A stretch of DNA of 62,335 nucleotides from Anaerolineales bacterium HSG25 (GTDB lineage Bacteria > Chloroflexota > Anaerolineae > 4572-78 > J111). Positions 1 to 8,787 of this stretch are shown here, piece after piece. A program made the translations under genes and the position numbers. The stretch's first letter is position 1; the number at the start of each line of letters is the position of its first letter. The notes under the pieces were generated by a model. That model had not been told where the DNA came from. It did not search any database and saw nothing but the letters and a program-made list of their open reading frames with translations. The DNA lies in the NCBI GenBank assembly GCA_030377865.1, contig JAUCGA010000023.1:1-62335 (forward strand), written 5' to 3'.

Positions 1-226
1 TCCGCTTTTTAGCCTGTTTAGTATCCTTACTATGAATAAATAAATGGTCAATTGGTTTATAAAGGAAATAGCTTCCAAGTAAGTTTAGTATCCCAAACAG
101 AACAAAATTGGTTATAGCCGACATTAAAAATATTCTTAACGATTGGTGCAAAACGAAGTAGATGCTATTAAAGGCTAACATCAGGGGTAACATACTCAAC
201 ATCGAGAGATAATATCTTTTTCCCAT
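1..226 (-). CDS. N-terminal fragment of an unidentified membrane protein (runs off the window)
   Basis: An open frame reads from an ATG at 226 on the minus strand to the window edge without a stop. A strong Shine-Dalgarno AGGAGG lies 7 bases before the ATG. The visible 75 residues begin MGKRYYLSMLSMLPLMLAFN and hold two hydrophobic segments (about residues 7-27 and 33-55), followed by a charged stretch. That shape suits a two-helix membrane anchor at the head of a longer cytoplasmic protein. The family cannot be named from this fragment. Confidence 0.6.
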   Translation of the reverse strand, partial: MGKRYYLSMLSMLPLMLAFNSIYFVLHQSLRIFLMSAITNFVLFGILNLLGSYFLYKPIDHLFIHSKDTKQAKKR

Positions 227-249
227 TGGGCCACCTCCTAAGCTCATTA

Positions 250-354
250 GGCAGTTCCAGAAAAATAAATCTCCCATTGTCCCCTAAGCCTGTCGAAGGG
301 GAACTGGCTGATACAGGCTCAGTCAACGATTTTTGGGAGGTTTTAAAAGTTGGC
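250..354. mobile_element. Short palindromic element, GGNAGTTCC family, TTA target duplication
   Basis: The left end GGCAGTTCCAG leading into CTCCCA matches, in inverted form, the right end of larger copies at 19388-19545 and 45528-45918. TTA lies directly on both sides (247-249 and 355-357), as expected for a 3-bp target duplication. The interior includes an imperfect inverted repeat and no coding capacity. Confidence 0.55.
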
Positions 355-370
355 TTAAGAGTAGAAGCCT

Positions 371-403
371 AGACCTGACAGATTTCTAAAACCTGTCAGG
401 TCT
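371..403. repeat. Palindrome of the CTGACAG...CTGTCAG family
   Basis: Arms AGACCTGACAG and CTGTCAGGTCT (11 bp, perfect) flank an 11-nt centre whose outer bases also nearly pair. It lies downstream of the acetyl-CoA hydrolase gene and could act as a transcript end, but there is no T-run. A related palindrome sits inside a coding sequence at 61236-61268. Confidence 0.6.
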
Positions 404-469
404 TAAGTTGACGATTATGAAGCACAGTGTTAATTATTAATTAGTTCAGGCTGTCGGGTACTCCCCCTT

Positions 470-2353
470 TTACTTCTTTCTAAAGGGCATGTCTAAAAAG
501 TAGATACCATCTTCAAAGGTCTTTTTCGCCTCATGCACATTTTCAAACACGCGCAACATGGGGATGTTCTCCATGAGTGTTTCGGCTGAAAAACCGAGTA
601 GCCCCTGTTTTTTTGCGATTTGGGTCATGTAAATCAGTAGCTCTGTGCCTAATCCTTGCCCTTGATATCCGTCTTGTACCAAAAATGAGGCTTCGGCGGT
701 GTGGGCATCGGGGTTCAGATAATATTCGCCCACCCCAACCAGAATCTCTCGTTCCTCATCGGGGAGCAGAGCTAGAATCACCATATCTTTGGTGTAATCG
801 ATCATCATAAAGTTCTGTAGTCGCTCGTGGGGCATCTCGTTACGAACGGCCATAAATCGAGTGTAGAGGCTTTGCTCCGTTAAATCGTAGAAAAAGGTTT
901 TGAGCATGGGTTCGTCACTGATTTTGAGTGGTCGCATAAATACCTCTAAACCAGTTTTAGTGGTACGAAAATTCTCTAAATTGCTAGGATAAGCGCCTTT
1001 CTCACCGGGCATGTAGGTTTGGTCAAGATAGATGAGCTTCCGCTGACGGGCCTCTTCGATGAGCCACGAACGAAAATCAGGATGAGCCACCGCGGTTAAG
1101 GCCATTGCCCGTTCGCGAATATTTTTGCCATGCAGATAGGCGATGCCATACTCGGTGACCACATAATGCACGTCTCCTCGATTTAGCGTGACTCCGGCTC
1201 CTTCTTTTAAAAACGGCATGATTCGAGAAATGCCACTGTTACTGGTAGAAGGCAAAGCTAAAATCGTTTTGCCATTTCGAGCCAACGTTGCCCCGCGCAT
1301 AAAATCTGCCTGCCCTCCAATGCCACTATAGAAAAATGACCCGACCGATTCAGCAGATGATTGTCCGGTCAGGTCGATTTGTAACGCCCCGTTGATGGCG
1401 ATCATGTGGTCATGACGGGCAATTAGCATGGGGTTGTTGGTGTAATCAATTGTTCTGAACTCAATGGCTGGATTGTCATGCATGTAGTCGTAGGTTGCTT
1501 GAGTACCCATACAAAATGAGGCAATCGTGCGGCCTCGGTTGAAAGTTTTGTTGACGTTGTTGATGACTCCATGTTGCATAAGTTTGACCATGTTATCGGT
1601 CAAGAGTTCAGTGTGAATTCCTAAATCTTTTTTGTTATCCAGATAACCCAACACTGCATTGGGCGTGCTACCTTCACCAACCTGTAAGGTGTCACCATCT
1701 TGAATTAAATGGGAGACATAACGTCCGATTTTTTGAATCGTCTCATCGTCAGTTGAGGGTTTATACTCCAAGAGTGGTTCATCATGGGGGATGATAAAAT
1801 CGACTTCGTCTAAGTGAATAAATCCGTCGCCGTGGACACGCGGTACATGCTGATTCAGTTGAGCGATGACCAGTTTGGCACTTTCGATGGCCGCTTTGGC
1901 AATATCAACACTAACCCCAAGGTTAACGTAGCCGTGAGCATCAGGATAAGAGATTTGGATAAGAGCCACATCGAGCGGTATTAAATCCCGTCGAAATAGG
2001 TCGGGCGCTTGGGAGAGAAAAATGGGGGTGTAGTCGGCGAACCCTTGATTGACCGCGTCGCGGGTGCTATCGCTGATGTAGAAGGAGTTATGCCGAAAAT
2101 TGTCTTTGTATCGTTCATCGCTGTAGGGGGTTACGCCTAACGACCACATGTGTAGAATCTCTGTATCGACAAAGGCTTTGGGGCGTTTTTTTACATAATC
2201 GACCATAGCCTGTACTAGATGTTGGGGCTGGGCACAGCCAGTGCCAACAAATATCCGGTCGCCGCGCCGAATGTGGCGAAAAGCCCGTGCCGGAAGAACA
2301 AATTTATCAGAATAAGTCTGTTTGAGTGCATTAATTTTATCAGATATTTGCAT
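470..2353 (-). CDS. Acetyl-CoA hydrolase/CoA-transferase fused to a GNAT acetyltransferase domain
   Basis: This 627-residue protein has two parts. Residues about 10-465 are a class I CoA-transferase of the acetyl-CoA hydrolase/4-hydroxybutyrate CoA-transferase group. Hallmarks are GIHTELLTDNM near residue 250, whose Glu is the expected CoA-thioester-forming residue, GIGGQADFMRGA, and EYGIAYLHGKNIRERA. The family moves CoA between short-chain acyl groups such as acetate, butyrate and succinate, or hydrolyses acyl-CoA. Residues about 470-620 are a GNAT fold with the acetyl-CoA pyrophosphate loop QDGYQGQGLGTELL. Such fusions are known in bacteria; the GNAT part may acetylate a protein or sense acetyl-CoA, which is inference. 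The gene is 18 bp downstream of the DUF4397 gene and may be co-transcribed with it. No frameshift is visible. Confidence 0.9.
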   Translation of the reverse strand: MQISDKINALKQTYSDKFVLPARAFRHIRRGDRIFVGTGCAQPQHLVQAMVDYVKKRPKAFVDTEILHMWSLGVTPYSDERYKDNFRHNSFYISDSTRDAVNQGFADYTPIFLSQAPDLFRRDLIPLDVALIQISYPDAHGYVNLGVSVDIAKAAIESAKLVIAQLNQHVPRVHGDGFIHLDEVDFIIPHDEPLLEYKPSTDDETIQKIGRYVSHLIQDGDTLQVGEGSTPNAVLGYLDNKKDLGIHTELLTDNMVKLMQHGVINNVNKTFNRGRTIASFCMGTQATYDYMHDNPAIEFRTIDYTNNPMLIARHDHMIAINGALQIDLTGQSSAESVGSFFYSGIGGQADFMRGATLARNGKTILALPSTSNSGISRIMPFLKEGAGVTLNRGDVHYVVTEYGIAYLHGKNIRERAMALTAVAHPDFRSWLIEEARQRKLIYLDQTYMPGEKGAYPSNLENFRTTKTGLEVFMRPLKISDEPMLKTFFYDLTEQSLYTRFMAVRNEMPHERLQNFMMIDYTKDMVILALLPDEEREILVGVGEYYLNPDAHTAEASFLVQDGYQGQGLGTELLIYMTQIAKKQGLLGFSAETLMENIPMLRVFENVHEAKKTFEDGIYFLDMPFRKK

Positions 2354-2371
2354 GGTTTTACCGTCTTCGTC

Positions 2372-4306
2372 CTAACTTGTAGGAGTTAATATTTGCTCGA
2401 CCTCTTTGGCGAGCGTTAATAATTGGTGATGAATTTGGGTAGCGGGGTCGTGCTGTTCCCCTAATACAGTTAATAATAACACCAATGAGTTACTCGGCGG
2501 TTGCTCGGCATCGGCTCGATTCTGTTTCAGAAAATATTGAATTGTCTTTTGCACTCGCTCCAATTCGCTTTGAGATTCTGGTAATAGGTTGCGCCACGGG
2601 GAGAGGCGACGGTCAACAAAAAGGGCTTCTAACTTGGCTTCGGTATCGAAATAACCACTGTCTAACATGGTTTCCTGAAGCCGTTTGTATAAATCAGAGG
2701 GCAGGTCAATTGAGGGAGTTGTTACTTTTGGGGATAGGGTAATATCGGATAATATGGGTGTATTAGCCTCTTTTTTGGCCTCATCGTTCCTTTTTTCGTA
2801 TCGTCGATAACCAAACCCTAACAAAGGAATTACGATGGCGGTCAGCAGTAGACTAAAACATTCAAAGGCGTTGTCGCTTAGTTGATAGATGATTCGCTCT
2901 GACACAGAGGGTACGGGGGTGGGGCTAGGTGAGGAATCTTTTATCTCAACTGTAAAGCTACGCGTCCAACTGGGGCGGTCACTGTCTCCTAAATAAACGC
3001 GGACGATGATGTTGTGTAACCCTTCTGTGACGGGTGCTTTAATGTCCCAAGCCCAAACAGTAGCTTGGGCAAATTCGTCGATCTCGACGAGCTGTGTGGC
3101 TGGATATAGTTCAGTCAATTGAAAGGTTGAGGAGGTCAGTTCAACCCTCATTCGTGAGGCGATGAGGAGCGTGAACTGTCGGGCATCGAGTTCACCGATT
3201 GTTTTAGGCATGTCGGCGGGCAGTTCAATCCGGTCAAAATCGACAATATCGAGCGAGACGTACCGATGCGGAATGTAGATTTGTAAGTTGACGATGTTGC
3301 TGGTGTCGGGACTCATGGCCTTGGGATATTCAAGGTCAAGCTGACCCATCTCGCACGGTTCTAGCGGACAGTCATCATTGCCGATGCTCTCAAACACTGG
3401 TTTTTCAGGCTCAACGGTTTCCTCTCGATTATTCCCGCCCTGTGCGCCTGCGTCTGAGGTGGGGCTGGGAGCGCGGGTCGGTATAATTGCGGGGGCGGTC
3501 GTTTCGGTGGGAGCCAGTGTCGGGGCGGGTTCTTCAATTTCAGAGGCCAGCGTCGATGGTGGGGACGGTATTGGGCTATCACCGCCACCGCCGATTTCAC
3601 CTGAACCAACCTCGACTATGCTATCAAGCAGTTGTAAAGGGCGACGACCATCAACCTGACCAAGGATGACATAACTATGTGCCTGCCCCTCATTGAGGGT
3701 TGGCGGCGTGAAGGTCAACACGGTTTCGTTGGTGTCCGACAAACGAATCTCAAAATCGTACTGCCCAATGGGAAGTTCAACTGTCGCCATGTTTTTGAAG
3801 GCTAGTTTCCTAACAAAACAGTCCGGCTGACCATTGAGACATACATCAACAAGGGGTAAGTCGGGCGAGGCATGGGTTAGGCTCACCCATGCCTGTTCTA
3901 TGAGCGTGGGGCTGTTTGGCTCCTCGAACAGTTGTAGCTCATGCTGAGGAAACAGGTCGGTCAGCAGGAGATTGTAGCGACGGTCATCTTCAATGGTAAT
4001 GGTCGTTTGTTGTAGAGGGCGTACATCGGGTGACATAGTGGCCGGAATGAGACGTATTTCATGCTCGCCTGCCGGAAAGCTGGTGTAGTTGCTGGTTGTA
4101 CCAAAAGAACGGGCCGGATAATAGAGATAACCATCCACATATACATCAACCGCGGGAAGGTTAGGACTGGCATGAACGACGCGTAACTCCGGTTCAAAAT
4201 AGCCACTGGCATGGCTAGGTGTAAACCGAAACATGACACTGGGGAGGATAAGTAAGAGCAAAAAAAGTAGTCGATTGTCTAGTTGTATATATTCAGATAA
4301 ACGCAT
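2372..4306 (-). CDS. Exported membrane-anchored protein with two DUF4397 domains
   Basis: A 644-residue surface protein. A hydrophobic signal or anchor (LLFLLLLILPSVMF) is at residues 13-30. Two DUF4397 modules follow (about residues 40-125 and 140-225), recognised by the repeated pattern VVHASPNLPAVDVYVDG / LTHASPDLPLVDVCLNG. A Ser/Pro/Thr-rich linker (about 235-310) leads to a beta-rich region (310-460), then a single transmembrane helix near 478-500 (LLLTAIVIPLLGFGYRRYEK) and a cytoplasmic tail of about 140 residues. DUF4397 modules are typical of large secreted proteins of Chloroflexota and Firmicutes; their ligand is unknown. No enzymatic motif is visible. Confidence 0.8.
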   Translation of the reverse strand: MRLSEYIQLDNRLLFLLLLILPSVMFRFTPSHASGYFEPELRVVHASPNLPAVDVYVDGYLYYPARSFGTTSNYTSFPAGEHEIRLIPATMSPDVRPLQQTTITIEDDRRYNLLLTDLFPQHELQLFEEPNSPTLIEQAWVSLTHASPDLPLVDVCLNGQPDCFVRKLAFKNMATVELPIGQYDFEIRLSDTNETVLTFTPPTLNEGQAHSYVILGQVDGRRPLQLLDSIVEVGSGEIGGGGDSPIPSPPSTLASEIEEPAPTLAPTETTAPAIIPTRAPSPTSDAGAQGGNNREETVEPEKPVFESIGNDDCPLEPCEMGQLDLEYPKAMSPDTSNIVNLQIYIPHRYVSLDIVDFDRIELPADMPKTIGELDARQFTLLIASRMRVELTSSTFQLTELYPATQLVEIDEFAQATVWAWDIKAPVTEGLHNIIVRVYLGDSDRPSWTRSFTVEIKDSSPSPTPVPSVSERIIYQLSDNAFECFSLLLTAIVIPLLGFGYRRYEKRNDEAKKEANTPILSDITLSPKVTTPSIDLPSDLYKRLQETMLDSGYFDTEAKLEALFVDRRLSPWRNLLPESQSELERVQKTIQYFLKQNRADAEQPPSNSLVLLLTVLGEQHDPATQIHHQLLTLAKEVEQILTPTS

Positions 4307-4457
4307 AGGGTCTCCAAAAGAAAGGCTACTGCTATTTTATCGGAATATCGTCAAACTATCAACTATCAAAAAGATGAAGGTTCTCTAACCCCAGAAAACC
4401 TATATTGTAGCTAGGATGGTAGATAAGTTTCGTCATTGCTGTAATGGTATGCAAGGT

Positions 4458-4520
4458 AGGTCACGTTTTTAACGTGACTTACTCCCTCGTCACAGCAAGT
4501 CACGCTACAAGCATGACCTA
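4458..4520. repeat. Short intergenic inverted repeats (GTCACGTT/AACGTGAC)
   Basis: The 211-bp gap between two minus-strand genes holds a GTCACGTT...AACGTGAC hairpin, followed by a related copy of GTCACGCT and GCATGACCT. It resembles the other palindromic intergenic repeats of the window. No promoter or gene is evident in the gap. Confidence 0.35.
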
Positions 4521-6539
4521 GTCTAAAAAAGCAAAACTGTTGATGAGTATATCCCATAACTGGTCAACATCTGCTTGATTGGCCGGAGCCTCTGCGTCGA
4601 GCGGACTGACGATAAACTGGTATTGCATGCCCTGATGTAGCACAAACAGATGTCGAGTTGCTACGCGTCCGGGAAATCCTTCGATAATCACGGCAGGTTC
4701 ATTGTCCAAGCTGAGACTAGTTTCTTGAACGATAAAGTTACCGGGTAAGCCTCGTAACTGCTCCTGAACCACTTCATCCAAACTGTTTACTTGAGCAGGT
4801 TGCCGAATAATTTGTAAGGTGGCTGGAATTTCGGCTGGGTTGAGCGGCCCTTCGAGGAAGACGCTACTGCGATTTGAAGGCTGTACGGCAAACGAATTAG
4901 GATAGACGAAGCAGTAGTCGTTACTTGGCGCGGTAAACAGTTGTTGCATGTCGGTGCGAGGTGTGCATGGAGATAGCTCTAGCTCGACAGCCGATTGAGC
5001 AAATCGGTCATGCAGGGATTGTATCTGGCCTAACGTTTCAAGTTGATCAGCTCCGGCGTAAAAATCGTAGGCAATATCGCCATCAAGTGGAACAATTAGA
5101 TGAATTTCGACGGTAGTCACCGTGCCGCTGAGTGCAACTTGATAGAGTAGTCCTTCGCCCAAATTCGTATCGGTAGCTAACCGACCCGTAATTTGACTGC
5201 CACTAGGCAACATGTCGGTTGGGTTCCAGTTAGTTCCGGTTGATTGCCATTGTAGTCCCAAATAGCTCGTTGATTGTCCGTCAACTGTCCACCGATTTTC
5301 AGATTCAATCTGTTGACTAGTAGAAGGGAGTTCAAATGATAAACCGGCAGTCAGCAGTTCCAGACGTGTCCAAGGATCGCTTGATGATGGCGTTGTTTCA
5401 TTTGAATCGCTTGACGATGGTGTTTCATCAACCGGAATCAGTGGCTCATCCGGCACGGCGTTGTCGGTTAGTAGCTCAAAATCGGTGTTTAATCCGTTGA
5501 CTGCAACCTGATAAGTTCCGGCTGGTAATCCTTCTACCGGCAACGGAATAATTTCCTCAAAGGCTACAATTTGTTGAGTGCACATCATGTCTAAACTGCG
5601 TTCGGCCTCAAGATTGATGATAAATCGACCGCCATTCGTTGTAGTTTCAAAAACTGGTATAGCCGGAAGTAGACGACTACATCCGTCAGTTAAGGAGCCG
5701 TTGACAACCACGCTTACCTCAACGGGAAAACTTTCGGTAATGATAGTGGTGAGGGTATTGAGTTGCGGTTCGTAACTCTCCACATTGTCAAACAGTGCCT
5801 CGTCAGCCTCCGAGCCGGTATTACTGTCGGTCGCTTCATCTGTTTGATCCATTTCCTCAGATAGTTCATTATCCATGCTTAACTCAAATTCAGCCGTTTT
5901 ATCGTTGACCAAAACTTGATAACTACCTGCTGGTAATCCTTCAACCTCAAGCGATTCGATATGCTCAAACGGAACGAGCGCTTCAGTGCAGGCTTGGTTT
6001 TGTGCGGTTAGGGTTTTTAGTTGGATGACAAACTCTGTACCATTACGAAGCTGTGTCACCTCACCGAGTTCGGTACAACCGTCGGGAAATGCACCCTGCA
6101 CGACAATGTTTATCTGAACAGGAAACGATTCTAGAATCAGTGCCTCAACGGTGTCGATGATGGCATTGTCGGTTTCGAGGAGGTCACTTCGGGGTGCTTC
6201 ACTCGTGGTAGCAAAGGTCGGGTCGTCGGAGGTGACGGTTTGGTCAAAGTCGGCAGGTGTTGGCGTAACTGTGGAGACATCATCAGGAGAAAGTCCCCCT
6301 TGATCGACAATTGACAGCCTATCCTCAGTTGAGGAACAGCCGATAAGGGTAACGATAGACAAGATGACAAATAATAATAGAGTTGTTCGGGAATAAAGGA
6401 GTGCAAAAGCTTCTTGCTTTTGCCAGAAACAAACATGCAAAAGCAAGAAGCTTTTGCACTCCGCAGACCTCGAATTTGAGTTTTTATGGGATGATAAGTT
6501 ATTGCCGAACAAGTCTAATATCGTGTATTGTTTAAACAT
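4518..6539 (-). CDS. Putative lipoprotein with a duplicated beta domain; signal peptide interrupted in frame by a short mobile element
   Basis: The frame encodes 673 residues. A lipobox (LSIVTLIGC|SS) lies at about residues 61-69, much deeper than normal, because residues about 9-54 are encoded by the element at 6380-6515. Removing the element and one TA restores MFKQYTILLLFVILSIVTLI followed by GCSS, a textbook lipoprotein signal peptide. The mature part has a low-complexity Asp/Ser/Thr region and two copies of a domain of about 90 residues (around 130-220 and 265-360), each ending in VEGLPAG(S/T)YQV. A C-terminal region (390-670) may be two related beta domains. The ATG at 6539 has AGGAG 7 bases upstream. 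Function is unknown. Whether the extended N-terminus still directs export is uncertain. Confidence 0.75.
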   Translation of the reverse strand: MFKQYTILDLFGNNLSSHKNSNSRSAECKSFLLLHVCFWQKQEAFALLYSRTTLLLFVILSIVTLIGCSSTEDRLSIVDQGGLSPDDVSTVTPTPADFDQTVTSDDPTFATTSEAPRSDLLETDNAIIDTVEALILESFPVQINIVVQGAFPDGCTELGEVTQLRNGTEFVIQLKTLTAQNQACTEALVPFEHIESLEVEGLPAGSYQVLVNDKTAEFELSMDNELSEEMDQTDEATDSNTGSEADEALFDNVESYEPQLNTLTTIITESFPVEVSVVVNGSLTDGCSRLLPAIPVFETTTNGGRFIINLEAERSLDMMCTQQIVAFEEIIPLPVEGLPAGTYQVAVNGLNTDFELLTDNAVPDEPLIPVDETPSSSDSNETTPSSSDPWTRLELLTAGLSFELPSTSQQIESENRWTVDGQSTSYLGLQWQSTGTNWNPTDMLPSGSQITGRLATDTNLGEGLLYQVALSGTVTTVEIHLIVPLDGDIAYDFYAGADQLETLGQIQSLHDRFAQSAVELELSPCTPRTDMQQLFTAPSNDYCFVYPNSFAVQPSNRSSVFLEGPLNPAEIPATLQIIRQPAQVNSLDEVVQEQLRGLPGNFIVQETSLSLDNEPAVIIEGFPGRVATRHLFVLHQGMQYQFIVSPLDAEAPANQADVDQLWDILINSFAFLD
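6380..6515. mobile_element. MITE-like element, GAGTTGTTCGG family, full copy with TA duplication
   Basis: 136 bp with terminal inverted repeats GAGTTGTTCGGGAATAA / GACTTGTTCGGCAATAA and TA on each side (6378-6379, 6516-6517). The core is a long palindrome built on GGAGTGCAAAAGC...GCTTTTGCACTCC. Element plus one TA is 138 bp, exactly 46 codons, and is open in the frame of the host lipoprotein gene. TA duplication suggests mobilisation by an IS630/Tc1-type transposase encoded elsewhere (inference). Confidence 0.85.
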
Positions 6540-6634
6540 GGAAAACTCCTAAAATATGGCTAATAAATATCCAACAAGATTGATCCTTGAGCAAGATTTG
6601 AGCTTCCTTTGGAGATGATGTTGGATAGTAACGG

Positions 6635-6651
6635 GTCAATACTTTATTGAC
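6635..6651. promoter_or_regulatory. Operator-like palindrome GTCAATA-CTT-TATTGAC
   Basis: A perfect inverted repeat with 7-bp arms and a 3-bp centre, partly extended by AACG/CGTT outside. It lies about 95 bp upstream of the lipoprotein ATG at 6539, in the region where its promoter should be. No regulator is identified. Confidence 0.3.
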
Positions 6652-6726
6652 GTTACCACCGAATATTTAGTTCCATATTTTCAATCGCCAATTTAGTTAT
6701 CGCATGGAAACGGAATTAATTAACGT

Positions 6727-6888
6727 CAAAAGTTTATCGTTTCAACATGACTAAAACAATATCTGACAGGATTAACGGGATTGACAGGATTACAAGCAAA
6801 AAAAATCCTGTTAATCTTGTTAATCCTGTCAAAAAATGCTTTTGATTTTATCAATATGTCAGGTCATGAATGAAACAACAAACTTTTG
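6727..6888. mobile_element. MITE-like element, CAAAAGTTT family, 6-bp target duplication
   Basis: 162 bp bounded by CAAAAGTTTATCGTTTCA and the inverted complement of CAAAAGTTTGTTGTTTCA, flanked by TAACGT on both sides (6721-6726 and 6889-6894). The interior carries runs of GACAGGATTAAC-type repeats and their complement, giving a large palindrome. A second copy is at 15359-15519. This copy is inserted in the left arm of another palindromic intergenic repeat. Confidence 0.8.
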
Positions 6889-6909
6889 TAACGTGTGCAA
6901 TTCGTTATG

Positions 6910-6942
6910 AGAGTGGTTCAATCTCTAAAATTGAACCACTCT
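6910..6942. repeat. Perfect 13-bp hairpin in a composite intergenic repeat
   Basis: Arms AGAGTGGTTCAAT and ATTGAACCACTCT flank a 7-nt loop. The hairpin is the core of an element whose ends (GGAATTAATTAACGTGTGCA on the left, CAACTTATTTAGGATTCATT on the right) recur elsewhere. It lies just past the 3' end of the 504-residue gene and may also end its transcript, though no T-run follows. The rest of 6540-6965 shows no gene. Confidence 0.55.
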
Positions 6943-6965
6943 GGAGCGTACAACTTATTTAGGAT

Positions 6966-8480
6966 TCATTCCATGCTATTCGGACGAGTTACGGGGTCTA
7001 AAGCATAAGGGGTCACAAATCCTCCGTCCGCTAACTGATGCAGAGTAGGGTTACCCAGTTCGGCATTGTTGATGTCTCCGGCAAAAAGATAGTAGTCGAT
7101 TAGTTCGGGGGAACTGTTTTTAACCTTGACAAAATACCGATTTCCATCGACCAATGATCCCGACCATAATCGCTCGCCGGTATGTTGATCTTGGTCACGA
7201 GACAGCCACATGCCTAAGCCGAAATGCTCCATGTAGTTGGTCTCGCCTCTGGCCCAGATATGGTATTGATTGGCCGGAAAAATCTCAAAATTAACTCGAC
7301 TATCAATAAAACCATCACTAGGGGTGGTGAACATGGTCAAGGCAAAGCTTTCAATCCATTCTTGATTATGAATATTGCTCAGGGTTAAACTGTACCAATG
7401 CACCCCATACGGAGCCAATCGGCCACTATTAACCTGCTCAAAATTAAACGGTAACGGATTGTTGGGGTAGATACTGATGGGGTTATAATCATCAACGGGA
7501 GGCGGGGAATCGGGTAGCACTGGTGGAGCTACTACTGCTTCAGGATTGGGAACGGGAACAGTTGGTAGTGACTGTGTACTCAAGGTCGAGGCATCACTGG
7601 GCAAAACGGCTAACCAACCGAGCGCATCCGCTTGTTGTAGCCAGTTGCTGGCCGCCTCGGCTTTTAGTCCAGCTACTGCTTGTCCAACTAATCCCCAAAC
7701 TAACGTCGGATTAGCCTCCGTTGGATTAGCCTTAATCGGCATGCCCTGTGGTGAAATCCAACCGATTGATTGCGCTGTTTGCATCCATTGCCCAGCCTCG
7801 TTAGCCGACATACCAGCCACGGCTTGACCAATCAAACCCCAACTTAGCTGACGCGCCGTTTGTGGAGGAATAGTCTCGTCATGGGGACTAGAATCGTCGC
7901 TATAACTGGCCGGAATTGCCCCCGAAAAGGCCGGTTGCTCAACTTCCGATTCTAGGGTGTATTCTAGGTCAAGGTCAGAGTTGTTAAAAACATGGATATA
8001 GTATGGCTCGTTATTTGCCATTTGACCCGTCCAGAGGAGTTGGGTTAAATTTTGGTCGGGCAGGCTGACGGTAGTGGCTTGTCCTTGAGTTAGGAGAGAG
8101 GTATGGGGCGAGTTGCCATCAACCTGATGCTGAGGAATGATTTCAAAATTGATTTGGCCGGTCTGAATCTGATTTTTGGCTTGATACTGCAAATTGAGCG
8201 ATAACCAAACATACTCGGCTGTGCTATCCTGATGTTGGTATAGATACCATGTATCGGTTCTCGATTCAAGATAGCTAACTTGCAGGCCATGTTCTAGCCC
8301 TTGGGCAGACTGTGGTGATTGTCCTGCCCGAAGTTCTGTCGTTTCACTCGGTGTCGAAATTACAGTCATGCGTTTGTGGGCAAAGACGGGTAGGGCTATA
8401 ATCAACAAGGCCATCACCACCAAACTGTAGCTGAACAGCGTTTTATACGTTAACTTTGATTTTTTACGGATTTGCTCCAT
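6966..8480 (-). CDS. Exported protein with a duplicated WGL(I/V)GQAVAG motif; function unknown
   Basis: 504 residues. A signal anchor (residues 12-34, SYSLVVMALLIIALPVFA) precedes a beta-rich domain (about 60-185), two copies of a 30-residue helical motif (LSWGLIGQAVAGMSANEAGQW near 209-235 and VWGLVGQAVAGLKAEAASNW near 258-285), a Pro/Val-rich linker, and a second beta-rich domain (about 330-490) that resembles the first in wording such as WYLYQH/HWYSLTL and LWTGQM/LWSGSL. The last codons and the TGA fall in the right arm of a palindromic repeat (GGATTCATTCC at 6962-6972). I do not recognise a named family. Confidence 0.7.
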   Translation of the reverse strand: MEQIRKKSKLTYKTLFSYSLVVMALLIIALPVFAHKRMTVISTPSETTELRAGQSPQSAQGLEHGLQVSYLESRTDTWYLYQHQDSTAEYVWLSLNLQYQAKNQIQTGQINFEIIPQHQVDGNSPHTSLLTQGQATTVSLPDQNLTQLLWTGQMANNEPYYIHVFNNSDLDLEYTLESEVEQPAFSGAIPASYSDDSSPHDETIPPQTARQLSWGLIGQAVAGMSANEAGQWMQTAQSIGWISPQGMPIKANPTEANPTLVWGLVGQAVAGLKAEAASNWLQQADALGWLAVLPSDASTLSTQSLPTVPVPNPEAVVAPPVLPDSPPPVDDYNPISIYPNNPLPFNFEQVNSGRLAPYGVHWYSLTLSNIHNQEWIESFALTMFTTPSDGFIDSRVNFEIFPANQYHIWARGETNYMEHFGLGMWLSRDQDQHTGERLWSGSLVDGNRYFVKVKNSSPELIDYYLFAGDINNAELGNPTLHQLADGGFVTPYALDPVTRPNSME

Positions 8481-8492
8481 TGTGCCCTCTTT

Positions 8493-8563
8493 AAGTTGAC
8501 ATAATATACAACGATTATAAAGAGCTTACCATGAACTTATCTGCAAGTCAATTATGTCAACTT
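8493..8563. promoter_or_regulatory. 13-bp inverted repeat flanking the promoter region of the 504-residue gene
   Basis: AAGTTGACATAAT (8493-8505) and its exact complement ATTATGTCAACTT (8551-8563) bracket 45 bp that include a minus-strand TATAAT-like box. The arrangement could be a pair of operator half-sites or a looping site just upstream of the ATG at 8480. The remainder of 8481-8680 shows no gene. Confidence 0.35.
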
Positions 8564-8680
8564 GAGGCTCTGTGGTGCATCATTGTGATGTGTCAATTTT
8601 GCAAAAATGTATAAAATAAATAGAATTGAACTCTATTTGTTACCTTAATTCATAATGTTATACCTGAGATATAAGCATTA

Positions 8681-8787
8681 GAGTTGTTTGGGAATAAAGG
8701 AGTGCAAAAGCTGATTGCTTTTGCCAGCGTCAAACATGCAAAAGCAAAAGTTTTTGCACTCCACAGACCTCGAATTTGAGTTTTTAT
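8681..8787. mobile_element. Truncated GAGTTGTTCGG-family element abutting the HAD gene
   Basis: The left end (TA then GAGTTGTTTGGGAATAAAGG) and palindromic core match the copy at 6380-6515 up to the shared string GAGTTTTTATG. The right terminal repeat is missing. The element's final ATG is the start codon of the downstream HAD phosphatase gene. Confidence 0.75.

Noticed and set aside
3378..3669. Overlapping plus- and minus-strand frames inside the DUF4397 gene
   Set aside because: They lie over the Pro/Thr/Ser-rich linker, whose base composition opens all frames.
6540..6710. Riboswitch or small gene in the gap upstream of the lipoprotein gene
   Set aside because: Apart from one short palindrome and the Shine-Dalgarno, no conserved fold or open frame is seen.
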